From: Microbacterium sp. XT11
Lineage (GTDB): Bacteria > Actinomycetota > Actinomycetes > Actinomycetales > Microbacteriaceae
Reading direction: 5' to 3'
DNA length: 64,000 nucleotides
NCBI RefSeq assembly: GCF_001513675.1
Contig: NZ_CP013859.1
Span: 2,481,081-2,545,080 of the forward strand
Position 1 is the stretch's first letter. Each line of letters opens with the position of its first letter. The translations under genes were made by a program, and so were the position numbers. This document shows positions 36,243 through 45,077 of the stretch, piece after piece. The notes beneath the pieces are model-generated. The model did not search any database. It was not told the origin of the DNA and worked only from the letters and a program-made list of their open reading frames with translations.

Positions 36243-37783
36243 GTGACATCATCAGGCTGACCGCGGCGGAGCTCGCCGACAAGCTCACGTCGCGCGAGAT
36301 CTCGAGCGTCGAGGCCACTCAGGCGCACCTCGACCGCATCGCAGAGGTCGACGGTGACGTCCACGCCTTCCTGCACGTGAACGAGGGCGCCCTGGCGGCT
36401 GCCGCCGACATCGACGCGCGCCGTGCGGCGGGGGAGCAGCTCGGCCCGATCGCCGGCGTGCCGCTGGCCATCAAAGACGTACTGGTCACCACCGATCAGC
36501 CGACCACCAGCGGCTCACGCATCCTCGAGGGCTACCGTTCGCCCTACGACGCGACTGTTGTCGCCCGATCCCGTGAGGCCGGTCTGGTGCCTCTCGGCAA
36601 GACCAACATGGACGAGTTCGCGATGGGTTCGTCGACCGAGCACTCCGCGTACGGCCCGACCCGTAACCCATGGGACCTCGACCGCATCCCCGGCGGCTCC
36701 GGCGGTGGGTCGGCCGCTGCCGTGGCGGCCTTCGAGGCCCCGCTCGCGCTCGGGTCCGATACGGGTGGCTCGATCCGCCAGCCGGCGCACGTCACGGGAA
36801 CGGTGGGCGTCAAGCCGACCTACGGAGGCGTGAGCCGGTACGGGGCGATCGCTCTCGCCTCGAGCCTCGACCAGGTCGGTCCGGTGACCCGTACCGTGCT
36901 CGATGCAGGTCTGCTGCACGATGTCATCGGCGGACACGATCCGAAGGACTCCACCTCGCTGACCGACGCGTGGCCGTCGTTCGCCGAGGCAGCCCGTGAG
37001 GGCGCCCGCGGCGACGTGCTCAAGGGGCTCAAGGTCGGCGTGATCCGAGAGCTCCCCGACAGCGGCTTCCAGCCCGGTGTCGCCGCGTCGTTCCGCAGCG
37101 CGCTCGCGCTGATGGAGGCGCAGGGCGCGGAGATCGTCGAGATCGGCGCTCCGCACTTCGAGTACGGCGTGGCCGCGTACTACCTGATCCTCCCCGCAGA
37201 GGCGTCGAGCAACCTCGCGAAGTTCGATTCCGTGCGCTTCGGCCTGCGCGTCACGCCCGACGGCAACCCCACGGTCGAGGACGTCATGTCGGCGACGCGC
37301 GATGCGGGCTTCGGCGACGAGGTGAAGCGCCGCATCATCCTCGGCACGTACGCTCTCTCGGCGGGCTACTACGACGCGTACTACGGCAGCGCGCAGAAGG
37401 TCCGCACGCTGATCCAGCAGGACTTCGCGAACGCCTTCGCCGAGGTCGACGTGATCGCGACGCCGTCCGCGCCCACGACCGCGTTCAAGCTCGGCGAGAA
37501 GCTCGACGATCCGCTGCAGATGTACCTCAACGACATCACGACGATCCCGGTGAACCTCGCCGGCGTCCCCGGCATCTCGATTCCGAGCGGACTCGCCGAC
37601 GAGGACGGGCTTCCCGTCGGCATCCAGTTCATCGCTCCGGCGCGACAGGACGCCCGTCTGTACAGGGTCGGCGCGGCTCTCGAGGCCGTGCTCATCGACT
37701 CGTGGGGTGCGCCGCTGCTCTCGAGAGCGCCGCGGTTGCTGAGCGAGCGAAGCGAGACGAAGCACGCAGGAGGGACCCGCTGA
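36239..37783 (+). CDS. gatA: Glutamyl/aspartyl-tRNA amidotransferase subunit A
   Basis: 514 residues. Amidase-signature subunit that frees ammonia from glutamine. The Ser-cisSer-Lys triad is complete: Lys79 (LAIKDVLVT), Ser154 ([10 protein letters not shown]) and Ser178 ([10 protein letters not shown]). The conserved part ends near SWGAPLL; the last 15 residues, [15 protein letters not shown], are read from a dispersed DNA repeat (37734-37771) and are not part of the family. The GTG at 36239 overlaps the gatC stop and the TGA overlaps the gatB ATG (TGATG). Confidence 0.96.
   Translation: MSDIIRLTAAELADKLTSREISSVEATQAHLDRIAEVDGDVHAFLHVNEGALAAAADIDARRAAGEQLGPIAGVPLAIKDVLVTTDQPTTSGSRILEGYRSPYDATVVARSREAGLVPLGKTNMDEFAMGSSTEHSAYGPTRNPWDLDRIPGGSGGGSAAAVAAFEAPLALGSDTGGSIRQPAHVTGTVGVKPTYGGVSRYGAIALASSLDQVGPVTRTVLDAGLLHDVIGGHDPKDSTSLTDAWPSFAEAAREGARGDVLKGLKVGVIRELPDSGFQPGVAASFRSALALMEAQGAEIVEIGAPHFEYGVAAYYLILPAEASSNLAKFDSVRFGLRVTPDGNPTVEDVMSATRDAGFGDEVKRRIILGTYALSAGYYDAYYGSAQKVRTLIQQDFANAFAEVDVIATPSAPTTAFKLGEKLDDPLQMYLNDITTIPVNLAGVPGISIPSGLADEDGLPVGIQFIAPARQDARLYRVGAALEAVLIDSWGAPLLSRAPRLLSERSETKHAGGTR
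37734..37771 (+). repeat. Microbacteriaceae-type repeat inside the gatA end
   Basis: The stretch around GAGCGAGCGAAGCGAGACGA matches, from memory, a short repeat found many times between genes in Microbacterium and relatives. Here it lies in frame at the 3' end of gatA and encodes SERSETK. Only one copy is seen in this window, so copy number needs the whole genome. Confidence 0.5.
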
Positions 37784-39297
37784 TGGCCGCCGCAAAGCTC
37801 ATGGACTTCGACAAGGCGCTCGAGCTCTTCGAGCCCGTGCTGGGGTTCGAGGTGCACGTCGAGCTCAACACGAACACGAAGATGTTCTCGGACGCCCCGA
37901 ACCCGGCCAACGAGGCCTACCACGACGCAGCGCCCAACACGCTGATCGCTCCGGTCGATCTCGGACTTCCGGGTTCGCTCCCCGTGGTGAACGAGACGGC
38001 GGTGCGCTCGTCGATCAGTCTCGGTCTCGCGCTGGGCTGCTCGATCGCCGAGTCCAGCCGGTTCGCGCGGAAGAACTACTTCTACCCCGATCTCGGCAAG
38101 AACTACCAGATCTCGCAGTACGACGAGCCGATCGCGTTCGAGGGTTCCGTCGAGGTCGAGCTCGAGGATGGCACGCTCGTGCAGATCCCCATCGAGCGCG
38201 CGCACATGGAGGAGGACGCGGGCAAGCTGACCCACATGGGCGGCGCGACGGGGCGCATCCAGGGCGCCGAGTATTCGCTCGTCGACTACAACCGTGCCGG
38301 TGTGCCGCTCGTCGAGATCGTGACGAAGACGATCTTCGGCACGGAGCACCGTGCGCCCGAAGTGGCGAAAGCCTATGTCGCCGCGATCCGCGACATCGTC
38401 CGCGGCCTCGGCATCTCCGAGGCTCGTCTCGAGCGTGGCAACCTGCGCTGCGACGCCAACGTTTCGCTGCGCCGGCGGGGCGAGGAGAAGCTCGGAACCC
38501 GCACCGAGACGAAGAACGTGAACTCGATGCGCTCGGTGGAGCGTGCCGTGCGCTATGAGATCCAGCGGCAGGCGCAGATCCTCGCCGACGGCGGCACCAT
38601 CGTGCAGGAGACGAGGCACTGGCACGAGGACACCGGCACGACGTCGCCCGGCCGCCCGAAGTCGGATGCCGACGACTACCGCTACTTCCCAGAGCCCGAC
38701 CTGCTTCCCGTGCAGCCGGCGCCCGAGCTGATCGAGGAGCTCCGAGCCGCCCTGCCCGAGCAGCCCGTCGCTCGTCGCCGACGCCTCAAGGCGGAGTGGG
38801 GTTTCACGGACCTGGAGTTCCAGGACGTCCGCAACGGCGGCCTCCTCGACGAGGTCGAGGCGACGATCGCTGCAGGCGCATCGCCTGCCGCGGCACGCAA
38901 GTGGTGGACGGGCGAGATCACCCGCATCGCGAACGCGCAGGAGAAGGAAGCGGCAGATCTGGTCAGCCCGGAGAACGTCGCCGCGCTGCAGCAGCTCGTG
39001 GACGCGGGGACGCTCACCGACAAGCTGGCACGCCAGGTGCTGGAAGGCGTCATCGCCGGTGAGGGCACTCCGCAGGAGGTCGTCGACGCCCGCGGTCTCG
39101 CCGTGGTCTCTGATGACGGCGCGCTCATCGCTGCGATCGACGAGGCGTTCGCCGCACAGCCCGACGTGCTCGCGAAGATCAAGGACGGCAAGGTGCAGGC
39201 AGCCGGCGCTGTGATCGGCGCGGTGATGAAGGCGATGAAGGGCCAGGCGGATGCCGCGCGTGTGCGCGAGCTGATCCTGGAGCGTGCCGCACAGTAG
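37783..39297 (+). CDS. gatB: Glutamyl/aspartyl-tRNA amidotransferase subunit B
   Basis: 504 residues. Kinase-like subunit that activates the Glu or Asp carboxyl with ATP and receives ammonia from GatA. The start of the cradle domain [19 protein letters not shown] and the signature [14 protein letters not shown] are clear, as are KYFYPD-like ([19 protein letters not shown]) and the C-terminal YqeY-like tail domain (about 400-504). The ATG at 37783 overlaps the gatA stop. A strong terminator closes the operon. Confidence 0.96.
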   Translation: MAAAKLMDFDKALELFEPVLGFEVHVELNTNTKMFSDAPNPANEAYHDAAPNTLIAPVDLGLPGSLPVVNETAVRSSISLGLALGCSIAESSRFARKNYFYPDLGKNYQISQYDEPIAFEGSVEVELEDGTLVQIPIERAHMEEDAGKLTHMGGATGRIQGAEYSLVDYNRAGVPLVEIVTKTIFGTEHRAPEVAKAYVAAIRDIVRGLGISEARLERGNLRCDANVSLRRRGEEKLGTRTETKNVNSMRSVERAVRYEIQRQAQILADGGTIVQETRHWHEDTGTTSPGRPKSDADDYRYFPEPDLLPVQPAPELIEELRAALPEQPVARRRRLKAEWGFTDLEFQDVRNGGLLDEVEATIAAGASPAAARKWWTGEITRIANAQEKEAADLVSPENVAALQQLVDAGTLTDKLARQVLEGVIAGEGTPQEVVDARGLAVVSDDGALIAAIDEAFAAQPDVLAKIKDGKVQAAGAVIGAVMKAMKGQADAARVRELILERAAQ

Positions 39298-39302
39298 TTC
39301 CC

Positions 39303-39335
39303 GTCTCCCGGGCCTCTGTCGGAGGCCCGGGAGAC
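39303..39335 (+). terminator. Rho-independent terminator after gatB
   Basis: Perfect 14-bp stem with loop TGTCG (39317-39321). Its last bases overlap GACAAT (39333-39338), which lies six bases before the dinB ATG. Confidence 0.85.
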
Positions 39336-39344
39336 AATGGACGT

Positions 39345-40601
39345 ATGGGACACGGTGACGGACGGGGGCGCATCACCTCGTCGCCCGGTGCCGACGATTC
39401 GGGCACGCGCATCCTCCACGTGGATATGGACGCCTTCTATGCGGCGGTGGAGATCCTCGACGATCCGAGTCTGCGCGGGCTGCCGCTCATCATCGGTGCT
39501 CCCGACGGGCGTTCGGTGGTCTCGAGCGCCTCGTACGAGGCCCGCCGATACGGTGTGCGCGCGGCGATGCCGGTGTCGCAGGCGCTGCGGCTGTGCCCGT
39601 CTGCGCGTATCGTCCCTCCGCATTTCCCTCGCTACCAGGAGGTCTCGCGGAGGGTGATGGTGATCTTCGAGTCGTTCACCCCGCTCGTCGAGCCGCTCTC
39701 CGTCGACGAGGCGTTCCTCGACGTCCAGGGTGTCCGTCGGCTGTGGGGGAGTCCGGGGAGGATCGCCCACCTCGTGCGTGAACGCGTGCGGGAGGAGGTG
39801 GGCATCACATGCAGCGTCGGCGTCGCCGCGACCAAACACGTGGCGAAGATGGCCTCGACGCTCGCGAAACCCGACGGGATGCTGATCGTTCCGGCGGCGG
39901 ACACGCTCGACTTCCTCGCGCCGCGCCCTGTCCGGGCGATGTGGGGCGTGGGGCCGAAGGCGGCAGAGGCCCTCGAGTCGCGTGGCATCCGCACGATCGG
40001 CGACATCCGCGAGGCGTCCTCCGACGCGCTCGACCGCGCCGTGGGGGCCGCGCTCGGCGCGCGGATCCGACAGCTCGCTCGTGGGGAAGACGCCAGAGAG
40101 GTCGAGACGACTCGCGTCGAGAAGAGCGTCGGCCATGAGGAGACCTTCGATGAGGACATCACCGATCGTGTGTTCCTGCGCGCTGAGCTGCTGAGGCTGG
40201 CCGATCGCGTGGCCGCGAGGCTGCGGCGCGCCGAGTGGGAGACGGCCACCGTGTCGATCAAGATCCGCTTCCATGACTTCAGCACCGTGACGCGCTCGGT
40301 CACGCTGCCCGAGTCCACCGACGTCGGGCAGCGCATCGGCGAGGCGGCGCAGTCGCTCTTCGATCAGCTCGACCGGCGCGATCCCGTGCGTCTCGTCGGC
40401 GTGCGAGCCGAGAAGCTGCGTCCTGCGGGCGGCGGCATGATCGCGCTGTGGGACGACGATGCCGACTGGCGGCGCGTCGAGGGCGCCGTCGACACGGCTG
40501 CGGCACGGTTCGGCTCCGCGTCGATCACCCGAGCCAGGCATCTAGGCCGTGGTGAAGGCCGCGGAGCACCTCGACATCCGCGTGCACACGGGATCGAGTG
40601 A
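39345..40601 (+). CDS. dinB: DNA polymerase IV
   Basis: 418 residues. Y-family polymerase for translesion synthesis. The catalytic acidic residues are Asp27 (HVDMDAFYAAVE) and Asp121-Glu122 (LSVDEAFLDV). The steric-gate region FYAAVE and the fingers motif SSASYEARRYGVRAAMP are typical, and a little-finger domain follows. No clear beta-clamp-binding pentapeptide is evident at the C-terminus. GACAAT six bases before the ATG could be a weak leaderless promoter; no LexA box is obvious upstream. The short N-terminal stretch before residue 20 is not conserved. Confidence 0.93.
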   Translation: MGHGDGRGRITSSPGADDSGTRILHVDMDAFYAAVEILDDPSLRGLPLIIGAPDGRSVVSSASYEARRYGVRAAMPVSQALRLCPSARIVPPHFPRYQEVSRRVMVIFESFTPLVEPLSVDEAFLDVQGVRRLWGSPGRIAHLVRERVREEVGITCSVGVAATKHVAKMASTLAKPDGMLIVPAADTLDFLAPRPVRAMWGVGPKAAEALESRGIRTIGDIREASSDALDRAVGAALGARIRQLARGEDAREVETTRVEKSVGHEETFDEDITDRVFLRAELLRLADRVAARLRRAEWETATVSIKIRFHDFSTVTRSVTLPESTDVGQRIGEAAQSLFDQLDRRDPVRLVGVRAEKLRPAGGGMIALWDDDADWRRVEGAVDTAAARFGSASITRARHLGRGEGRGAPRHPRAHGIE

Positions 40602-40630
40602 TCTGCGTCGACCGCCCACGCGCCGTGGGC

Positions 40631-40636
40631 TAGCGT
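40631..40636 (+). promoter_or_regulatory. Candidate -10 (TAGCGT)
   Basis: TAGCGT ends six bases before the ATG at 40643 and begins right after a 7-bp hairpin (40614-40630) that may weakly terminate dinB. Confidence 0.35.
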
Positions 40637-40642
40637 AGGGGC

Positions 40643-40960
40643 ATGCCGAACATCGCACTGGAACTCGGGAAGCAAGCCGCCTCTTTCGGGGTGAAGAGCG
40701 CATACGGGGAGCCGCAGGACGTCGACGGGGTCAGCGTGACGCCGGTCGCCCTGAGCATGACCGGATTCGCGGGCGGCGACGCCGACACGCGAGACGGAGG
40801 CGCAGGCGGCGGGCTCGCCGTTCCCCTGGGTGTCTACGTCCGCCGCGAAGAGGGCCTGCGGTTCGAACCGAACATCATCACCCTCCTCGTCGTCGCCGTT
40901 CCGTTCGTGTGGGTGACCGGGCGCGCTCTCACTCGCATCATCCGTGCACTCAAGAAGTGA
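40643..40960 (+). CDS. Small protein with C-terminal membrane helix, GerW/YtfJ-like
   Basis: 105 residues. A polar region with a glycine-rich centre (MTGFAGGDADTRDGGAGGGL) is followed by VPLGVYVRREEGLRFEPN and one hydrophobic helix at about 79-95. The layout, a Gly-rich stretch then a beta-like segment and a C-terminal membrane helix, recalls the YtfJ/GerW spore-protein family, but the match is by eye and this lineage does not sporulate. Function unknown. The last 17 bases overlap the next gene. Confidence 0.55.
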   Translation: MPNIALELGKQAASFGVKSAYGEPQDVDGVSVTPVALSMTGFAGGDADTRDGGAGGGLAVPLGVYVRREEGLRFEPNIITLLVVAVPFVWVTGRALTRIIRALKK

Positions 40961-41525
40961 CGATCCGGTCGCTGCGGCGCTTGAACGTGCGGCGGAGGCG
41001 ATCGTCTCCGATGTGCGTGCTCTCGCCGCAGCCAACCCGGTCGTGCTGATCGATGGCTGCAGTGGAGCAGGCAAGACGTCCCTTGCGCGACGCGTCGCAC
41101 ATGCCTGGCCGGTTGCGGGACGACCGCAGGTGGTCGCGCTCGACTCGATCTATCCCGGATGGGACGGGCTGGATGCGGGGGTCGAACGGGCCCTGGAATG
41201 GATACTCCGCCCCCATGGCAGAGGACTGATCGGAACCTGGCGCCGCTGGGATTGGGAGCGTTCCACGGAGGCAGAAAGCCACGCCGTGGATCCCGCGCTC
41301 GGCGTGATCATCGAGGGAAGCGGCATCCTCACGCCGGCGACGGCGGCGATCTCCGACATACGCGTGTGGGTCGACGCGGCGGAGTCGTCGCGGAAGGCGC
41401 GGGCCCTCGCGCGCGATGGCGACGCGTACCGGCCGCACTGGGACCGGTGGGCTCTTCAGGAACGACGCCACATCGAACGCGATGCACCCGAGCGCCTCGC
41501 CTCCAGGATCGTCCGGATCCCTTAG
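40944..41525 (+). CDS. P-loop ATP-binding protein (uridine kinase-like)
   Basis: 193 residues. The P-loop VVLIDGCSGAGKTSLARR is at about 33-50, followed by VVALDSIYPGWDGLD, where small-molecule kinases hold a catalytic Asp, and a lid-like WRRWDWERS segment. The general plan fits the uridine-kinase/NMP-kinase fold but no specific substrate motif is seen. The GTG at 40944 lies inside the previous gene (17-base overlap), which suggests coupling. Its 3' end overlaps the convergent DUF2017 gene by four bases. Confidence 0.7.
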   Translation: MHSRSDDPVAAALERAAEAIVSDVRALAAANPVVLIDGCSGAGKTSLARRVAHAWPVAGRPQVVALDSIYPGWDGLDAGVERALEWILRPHGRGLIGTWRRWDWERSTEAESHAVDPALGVIIEGSGILTPATAAISDIRVWVDAAESSRKARALARDGDAYRPHWDRWALQERRHIERDAPERLASRIVRIP

Positions 41526-42016
41526 GCTCCCGTCAGCTCGTCGGCCGCAGTCACCAGCAGCTCGAGGCGGTAGCCGAGCCAGTCGAACACGGGAAGGCGT
41601 TCGTCGTCGCCGATGCGTTCGTCATCCGCGATGCCGAGGCGTTCGGCGATCACGAGGCGCAGCGCAGTCAGCGTGCGCAACCACGCGTCGATCTCTGCCT
41701 CGGGGATGAGGAGCTCGCGCTCGGCGAACGTGTCATGCTCCGTGAGCAGCGCGTACTCGTCACGGAGCGAGGAGAGCGCCGTTTCCACGATGAGCGCATC
41801 GTGACTGCGGCGGTCGAGCAGGTCTTGGCGGGTCCCGGCTCGGAACTCGGCGGCAGCAGGCGCGTCGTCCGTGTACGCGGGCGGTGCGAGCCGCTCGACC
41901 GCTGCGTCCTCACCGTCCTGGTTCTCGGCGAGGAGTTCCCGGAGGTCGGCGACGAGCCCGCTGAGATGCACGGCTTCAACGGGCGATATTCTCGTGACGA
42001 TGGTCTGCCCGGTCAT
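41522..42016 (-). CDS. DUF2017 family protein
   Basis: 164 residues. Resembles the actinobacterial DUF2017 family, regularly found immediately after clpS. Conserved stretches are ISPVEAVHLSGLVADLRELL at the N-terminus and TLTALRLVIAERLGI near the C-terminus; the protein is rich in Glu, Asp and Leu and probably all helical. The biochemical role is unknown; fixed linkage to ClpS suggests a part in regulated proteolysis. The ATG at 42016 overlaps the clpS stop by four bases. Confidence 0.85.
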   Translation of the reverse strand: MTGQTIVTRISPVEAVHLSGLVADLRELLAENQDGEDAAVERLAPPAYTDDAPAAAEFRAGTRQDLLDRRSHDALIVETALSSLRDEYALLTEHDTFAERELLIPEAEIDAWLRTLTALRLVIAERLGIADDERIGDDERLPVFDWLGYRLELLVTAADELTGA

Positions 42017-42309
42017 GCCGGCGCCCTTCGGACCGTCGCCCAGAGTCCGTAGTCGTGCATCGCCTGGGCGTGCACCTCCATGGTCTCGCGGGGGCCGGTG
42101 GCCACCACCGCATGTCCCTCGTGGTGGACGGCGAGCATCAGCCGGGTCGCGTGCTCCTGGGAATAGCCGAAGTAGGTGCGGAACACGCGGACGACGTACG
42201 ACATGAGGTTGACGGGGTCGTTCCAGACCACCACCTGCCATGGCTCGATCGGGGCGGCGGAGAGATCGACGGTTTCGTCGGTCTCCGGCGATGCCAGCGG
42301 CGCGCTCAC
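42013..42309 (-). CDS. clpS: ATP-dependent Clp protease adaptor ClpS
   Basis: 98 residues. Delivers N-degron proteins to ClpAP/ClpCP. The core is unmistakable: WQVVVWNDPVNLMSYVVRVF, FGYSQEHATRLMLAVHHEG and AVVATGPRETMEVHAQAMHD. Asn and Asp of the WNDPVN motif and the His of HHEG form the N-end residue pocket. I prefer the GTG at 42309, which overlaps the stop of the upstream zincin gene (GTGA); a GTG at 42315 would add two residues. Confidence 0.93.
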   Translation of the reverse strand: MSAPLASPETDETVDLSAAPIEPWQVVVWNDPVNLMSYVVRVFRTYFGYSQEHATRLMLAVHHEGHAVVATGPRETMEVHAQAMHDYGLWATVRRAPA

Positions 42310-42656
42310 GCCCACCCCAGTTCGTGCAGCTGCTCGTCGTCGATGCCGTAGAAGTGGGCGATCTCGTGCACGAGCGTGGTGTGGATCTCGTCACGCAGCT
42401 CGTCTTCGTCCGCGCACTCTGCGAGATGCGGTTCGCGGTACACGATGATGCGATCAGGCAACTCGCCCATGCCGTACTGGCCCCGCTCCGTCAGCGCCAG
42501 ACCGTCGTACAGCCCGAGCAGATCGAGGCTTCCGTCCTCCGGGCGGTCCTCCACGACGAAGACGACGTTGTCCAGCCCGTCGACCATGTCGTCGGGCAGA
42601 CTGTCGAGCTCTTCGATCACGAGGCTTTCGAAGCGTGCGGCGTCCATCTGCATCAT
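42306..42656 (-). CDS. Zincin-like metallopeptidase family protein
   Basis: 116 residues. Small predicted metallopeptidase (family formerly DUF1025). The zinc motif LVHEIAHFYGI has a full HExxH. YREPHLAECADEDELRDEI and the N-terminal FESLVIEELDSLPDDM are family features. Homologues have this minimal fold; activity in vivo is little studied. I chose the ATG at 42656, because TAGGCT lies seven bases upstream; later in-frame ATGs at 42653 and 42647 are possible, the last having GGAAGGG nine bases before it. First gene of the zincin-clpS-DUF2017 operon. Confidence 0.85.
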   Translation of the reverse strand: MMQMDAARFESLVIEELDSLPDDMVDGLDNVVFVVEDRPEDGSLDLLGLYDGLALTERGQYGMGELPDRIIVYREPHLAECADEDELRDEIHTTLVHEIAHFYGIDDEQLHELGWA

Positions 42657-42663
42657 CCCTTCC

Positions 42664-42669
42664 AGCCTA
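42664..42669 (-). promoter_or_regulatory. Candidate -10 (TAGGCT) of the zincin-clpS operon
   Basis: On the minus strand TAGGCT ends seven bases before the ATG at 42656; the spacer GGAAGGG could also act as a ribosome site for the ATG at 42647. Confidence 0.45.
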
Positions 42670-42765
42670 TTGCGCACCGCGCGATCCGGACCGCCTGAGA
42701 GAACTCTCATGAACGGGCGCGCGTTCTCGGAGCCGAGGGACAAGATCGTTGGTCAGGCTCGGAAC

Positions 42766-44322
42766 ATGGTCGTGATCGAGAGGCGGATCGACGACGTGGG
42801 CCCCGCGGCGGCACCGCGTCGCGGTCGTATCCTGCACGCGCTGCGATCACACCCCGGTTCTGTCGTGGGCACCGCCGCGGCGCTCGTCTCGTTCATCGGC
42901 GCGGGCGTCCCCTCGTACTGGGGCGACGAAGCGGCGAGCGTCCTTTCGGCACAACGGCCGTGGCCCAGCCTCGCCGACGAGCTTTCGACCGTGGACGCCG
43001 TGCATGGCGCGTACTACGCACTGCTCCATCTGTGGATCGATGTGTTCGGCGCGGGGGAGGCTGCGACGAGGGCTCTGAGCGCCATCGGGATCGGCCTTCT
43101 CGCAGGAGCCGTCGTCGTTCTCGGACGGCGGTGGTTCGACATGCCGACGGCTGTTCTGGCCGGTGCGTTCCTTCCGCTGATCCCACGGGCGGGAGTGCTC
43201 GCCATCGAAGCACGCGGATATGCTCTTGCCGCAGCGGCCGCGGCGTGGATCACGGTGCTCGTGGTGGTTCTCGTCGAACGCAGCTCGTCACGATGGCACT
43301 GGTGGCTGTACGGCGCGGCCGTCGCAGCATCCGGCACGTTCTTCCTGTATCTGCTGCTCATGCCGGCCGTGCACCTGGCGATCGCCCTCACCGCGCGACG
43401 CGCGCGGCGGCACGCGGCCATCCGCGGGTGGATCCGGGGTGTCGTGGTCGCGGGGGTGCTCGCTTCCCCCATCCTTCTCGTCGCGGCGGGGCAGCGCGGA
43501 CAGATCGCGTTCCTCGCGCACCGCGGGTACATGTCGCCCAAGGGCTGGTTCGTCACGCCGTGGTTCGGGCACCTTCCGGCGGCCGTCACGCTGTGGCTCC
43601 TCCTGCTCGTCGGTGTCGTCGTGATGGCTCAGCGCTCGCGTGGCGCACGGTCAGGGCGCGCCGCTCTCGCGCCCGTGCTGACGTGGCTGTTCTTCCCCGC
43701 GCTTGTCACGGTTGCCGTCGACGGGCTCATCTCTCCGGCCTACAACCCGCGTTACCTCTCGATCTCCCTCGGCGCCGTCGCCCTCTCCGTGGCCGTGGGG
43801 GTCGTGGGAACGTTCCGTGCCGCTGCGCGGATGCAAGGCCGCCTGGCAGGTCTGCTGGTCATCGTGCTGGTGAGCGTCGTCGTCGCCACGACCGTGGCAC
43901 CGGAGTTCGTCCGTGCTCGGACGCCGTACGCCAAGGACGGCGGAGCAGACGGGCGTCCCGCCGCCGCTGTGATCGACGAGCTCGCGAGTGCCGGCGACAC
44001 CGTGCTGTACGGAACCGGCACGCGCCCGTCGAGGGCGCCGCGCCTCGTCGCCCGCCTCTATCCGGCGGCATTCGTCGGGCTCGGCGATCCGCAGCTGGTG
44101 CGCCCGGCCGAGGACACCGACGGGCTCTGGGACGTGCTGGCGCCCGTCGACGACATCGCGCCGGCGCTCGCCGACGGCACCGTGTGGCTCATCGAGACGG
44201 GTGACACCGGTTCGGCCATCGACGACCTCTCGGCGCTGCACGCCGCGGGCTTCACCCAGGTCTCACGCACGGTGGTGCACCGGACCGTCATCTATGAGTT
44301 CCAGAAGGAGAGCCAGCCATGA
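42766..44322 (+). CDS. GT39-like membrane glycosyltransferase
   Basis: 518 residues. Polytopic protein with about ten hydrophobic helices, resembling the GT39/ArnT-like group that uses polyprenol-phosphate sugars. The first extracytoplasmic loop has SYWGDEAASVL with the acidic residues expected for catalysis, and AFLPLIPRAGVLAIEARGYAL and YNPRYLSISLGAVALSV are typical later parts. The C-terminal 100 residues are probably outside. Its neighbours, a polyprenol-phosphate mannose synthase and a GtrA protein, suggest transfer of mannose to an envelope acceptor. Start uncertain: 42766 has CAGGCT six bases upstream; ATG 42709 would add 19 residues. Confidence 0.8.
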   Translation: MVVIERRIDDVGPAAAPRRGRILHALRSHPGSVVGTAAALVSFIGAGVPSYWGDEAASVLSAQRPWPSLADELSTVDAVHGAYYALLHLWIDVFGAGEAATRALSAIGIGLLAGAVVVLGRRWFDMPTAVLAGAFLPLIPRAGVLAIEARGYALAAAAAAWITVLVVVLVERSSSRWHWWLYGAAVAASGTFFLYLLLMPAVHLAIALTARRARRHAAIRGWIRGVVVAGVLASPILLVAAGQRGQIAFLAHRGYMSPKGWFVTPWFGHLPAAVTLWLLLLVGVVVMAQRSRGARSGRAALAPVLTWLFFPALVTVAVDGLISPAYNPRYLSISLGAVALSVAVGVVGTFRAAARMQGRLAGLLVIVLVSVVVATTVAPEFVRARTPYAKDGGADGRPAAAVIDELASAGDTVLYGTGTRPSRAPRLVARLYPAAFVGLGDPQLVRPAEDTDGLWDVLAPVDDIAPALADGTVWLIETGDTGSAIDDLSALHAAGFTQVSRTVVHRTVIYEFQKESQP

Positions 44323-45077
44323 GCGCACCCACCGTGGTCGTCCTGCCGACCTATAACGAGCTGGAATCGCTCCCCGAGATGGTGGCCCGCATCACGAGGA
44401 GCGCGCAGGGCGTCGACATCCTCGTCGTCGATGACGCCTCGCCGGATGGGACGGGCGAGCTCGCCGACCTTCTCTCGGCCCGCATGGCGCATGTGCACGT
44501 GCTCCATCGCCCCGGCAAGCAAGGCCTCGGGCGCGCTTACGTGGCCGGCTTCACGCACGCGCTCGAACTCGGCTACGAGATCGTCGTGCAGTGCGACGCC
44601 GACGGCTCGCACCGCCCCGAGGACCTTCCGCGGATGCTGCAGATGCTTGCGGACGCCGATGTCGTCATCGGCTCCCGGTGGGTGTCTGGGGGAGTGGTCT
44701 CCGGGTGGACGCGCGGACGCTTGCTGTTGTCGCGCGCAGGGAGTTGGTACGCGGGCAGGGCGCTGCGGCTTCCGCAGACCGACATCACCGGCGGCTACCG
44801 GGTGTTCCGGGCGAACGCTCTGCGGCGTATCGAGCTCGACCTCGTGCACAGTCACGGGTACTGCTTCCAGATCGAGATGCTCGACAGGGCTGCGCGCAGC
44901 GGTGCCAGGATCGTGGAGGCGCCCATCACCTTCGACGACCGGTTGCACGGAGAGTCCAAGATGTCGGCGCGAATCGTCGTCGAAGCGCTCCGCCAGGTGA
45001 CCCGGTGGGGGATCGAGCGGCGGCTCCAGGCGGGCGACGACAGTCGGCGGCATGCTGAGGAGGTCGTCGGTGTCTGA
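44319..45077 (+). CDS. Polyprenol-phosphate mannose synthase (GT2)
   Basis: 252 residues. GT2 enzyme that moves mannose from GDP-mannose to polyprenyl phosphate on the cytosolic face, as Ppm1/Dpm1. TYNELESLPEMVARI, VVDDASPDGTGELA, QCDADGSHRPED (metal and nucleotide binding), RPGKQGLGRAYVAGF and HSHGYCFQIEM are the diagnostic motifs. There are no C-terminal membrane helices, so it is the minimal Dpm1-like type. The ATG overlaps the stop of the GT39-like gene, and its 3' end overlaps the gtrA-like GTG by eight bases. Confidence 0.92.
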   Translation: MSAPTVVVLPTYNELESLPEMVARITRSAQGVDILVVDDASPDGTGELADLLSARMAHVHVLHRPGKQGLGRAYVAGFTHALELGYEIVVQCDADGSHRPEDLPRMLQMLADADVVIGSRWVSGGVVSGWTRGRLLLSRAGSWYAGRALRLPQTDITGGYRVFRANALRRIELDLVHSHGYCFQIEMLDRAARSGARIVEAPITFDDRLHGESKMSARIVVEALRQVTRWGIERRLQAGDDSRRHAEEVVGV

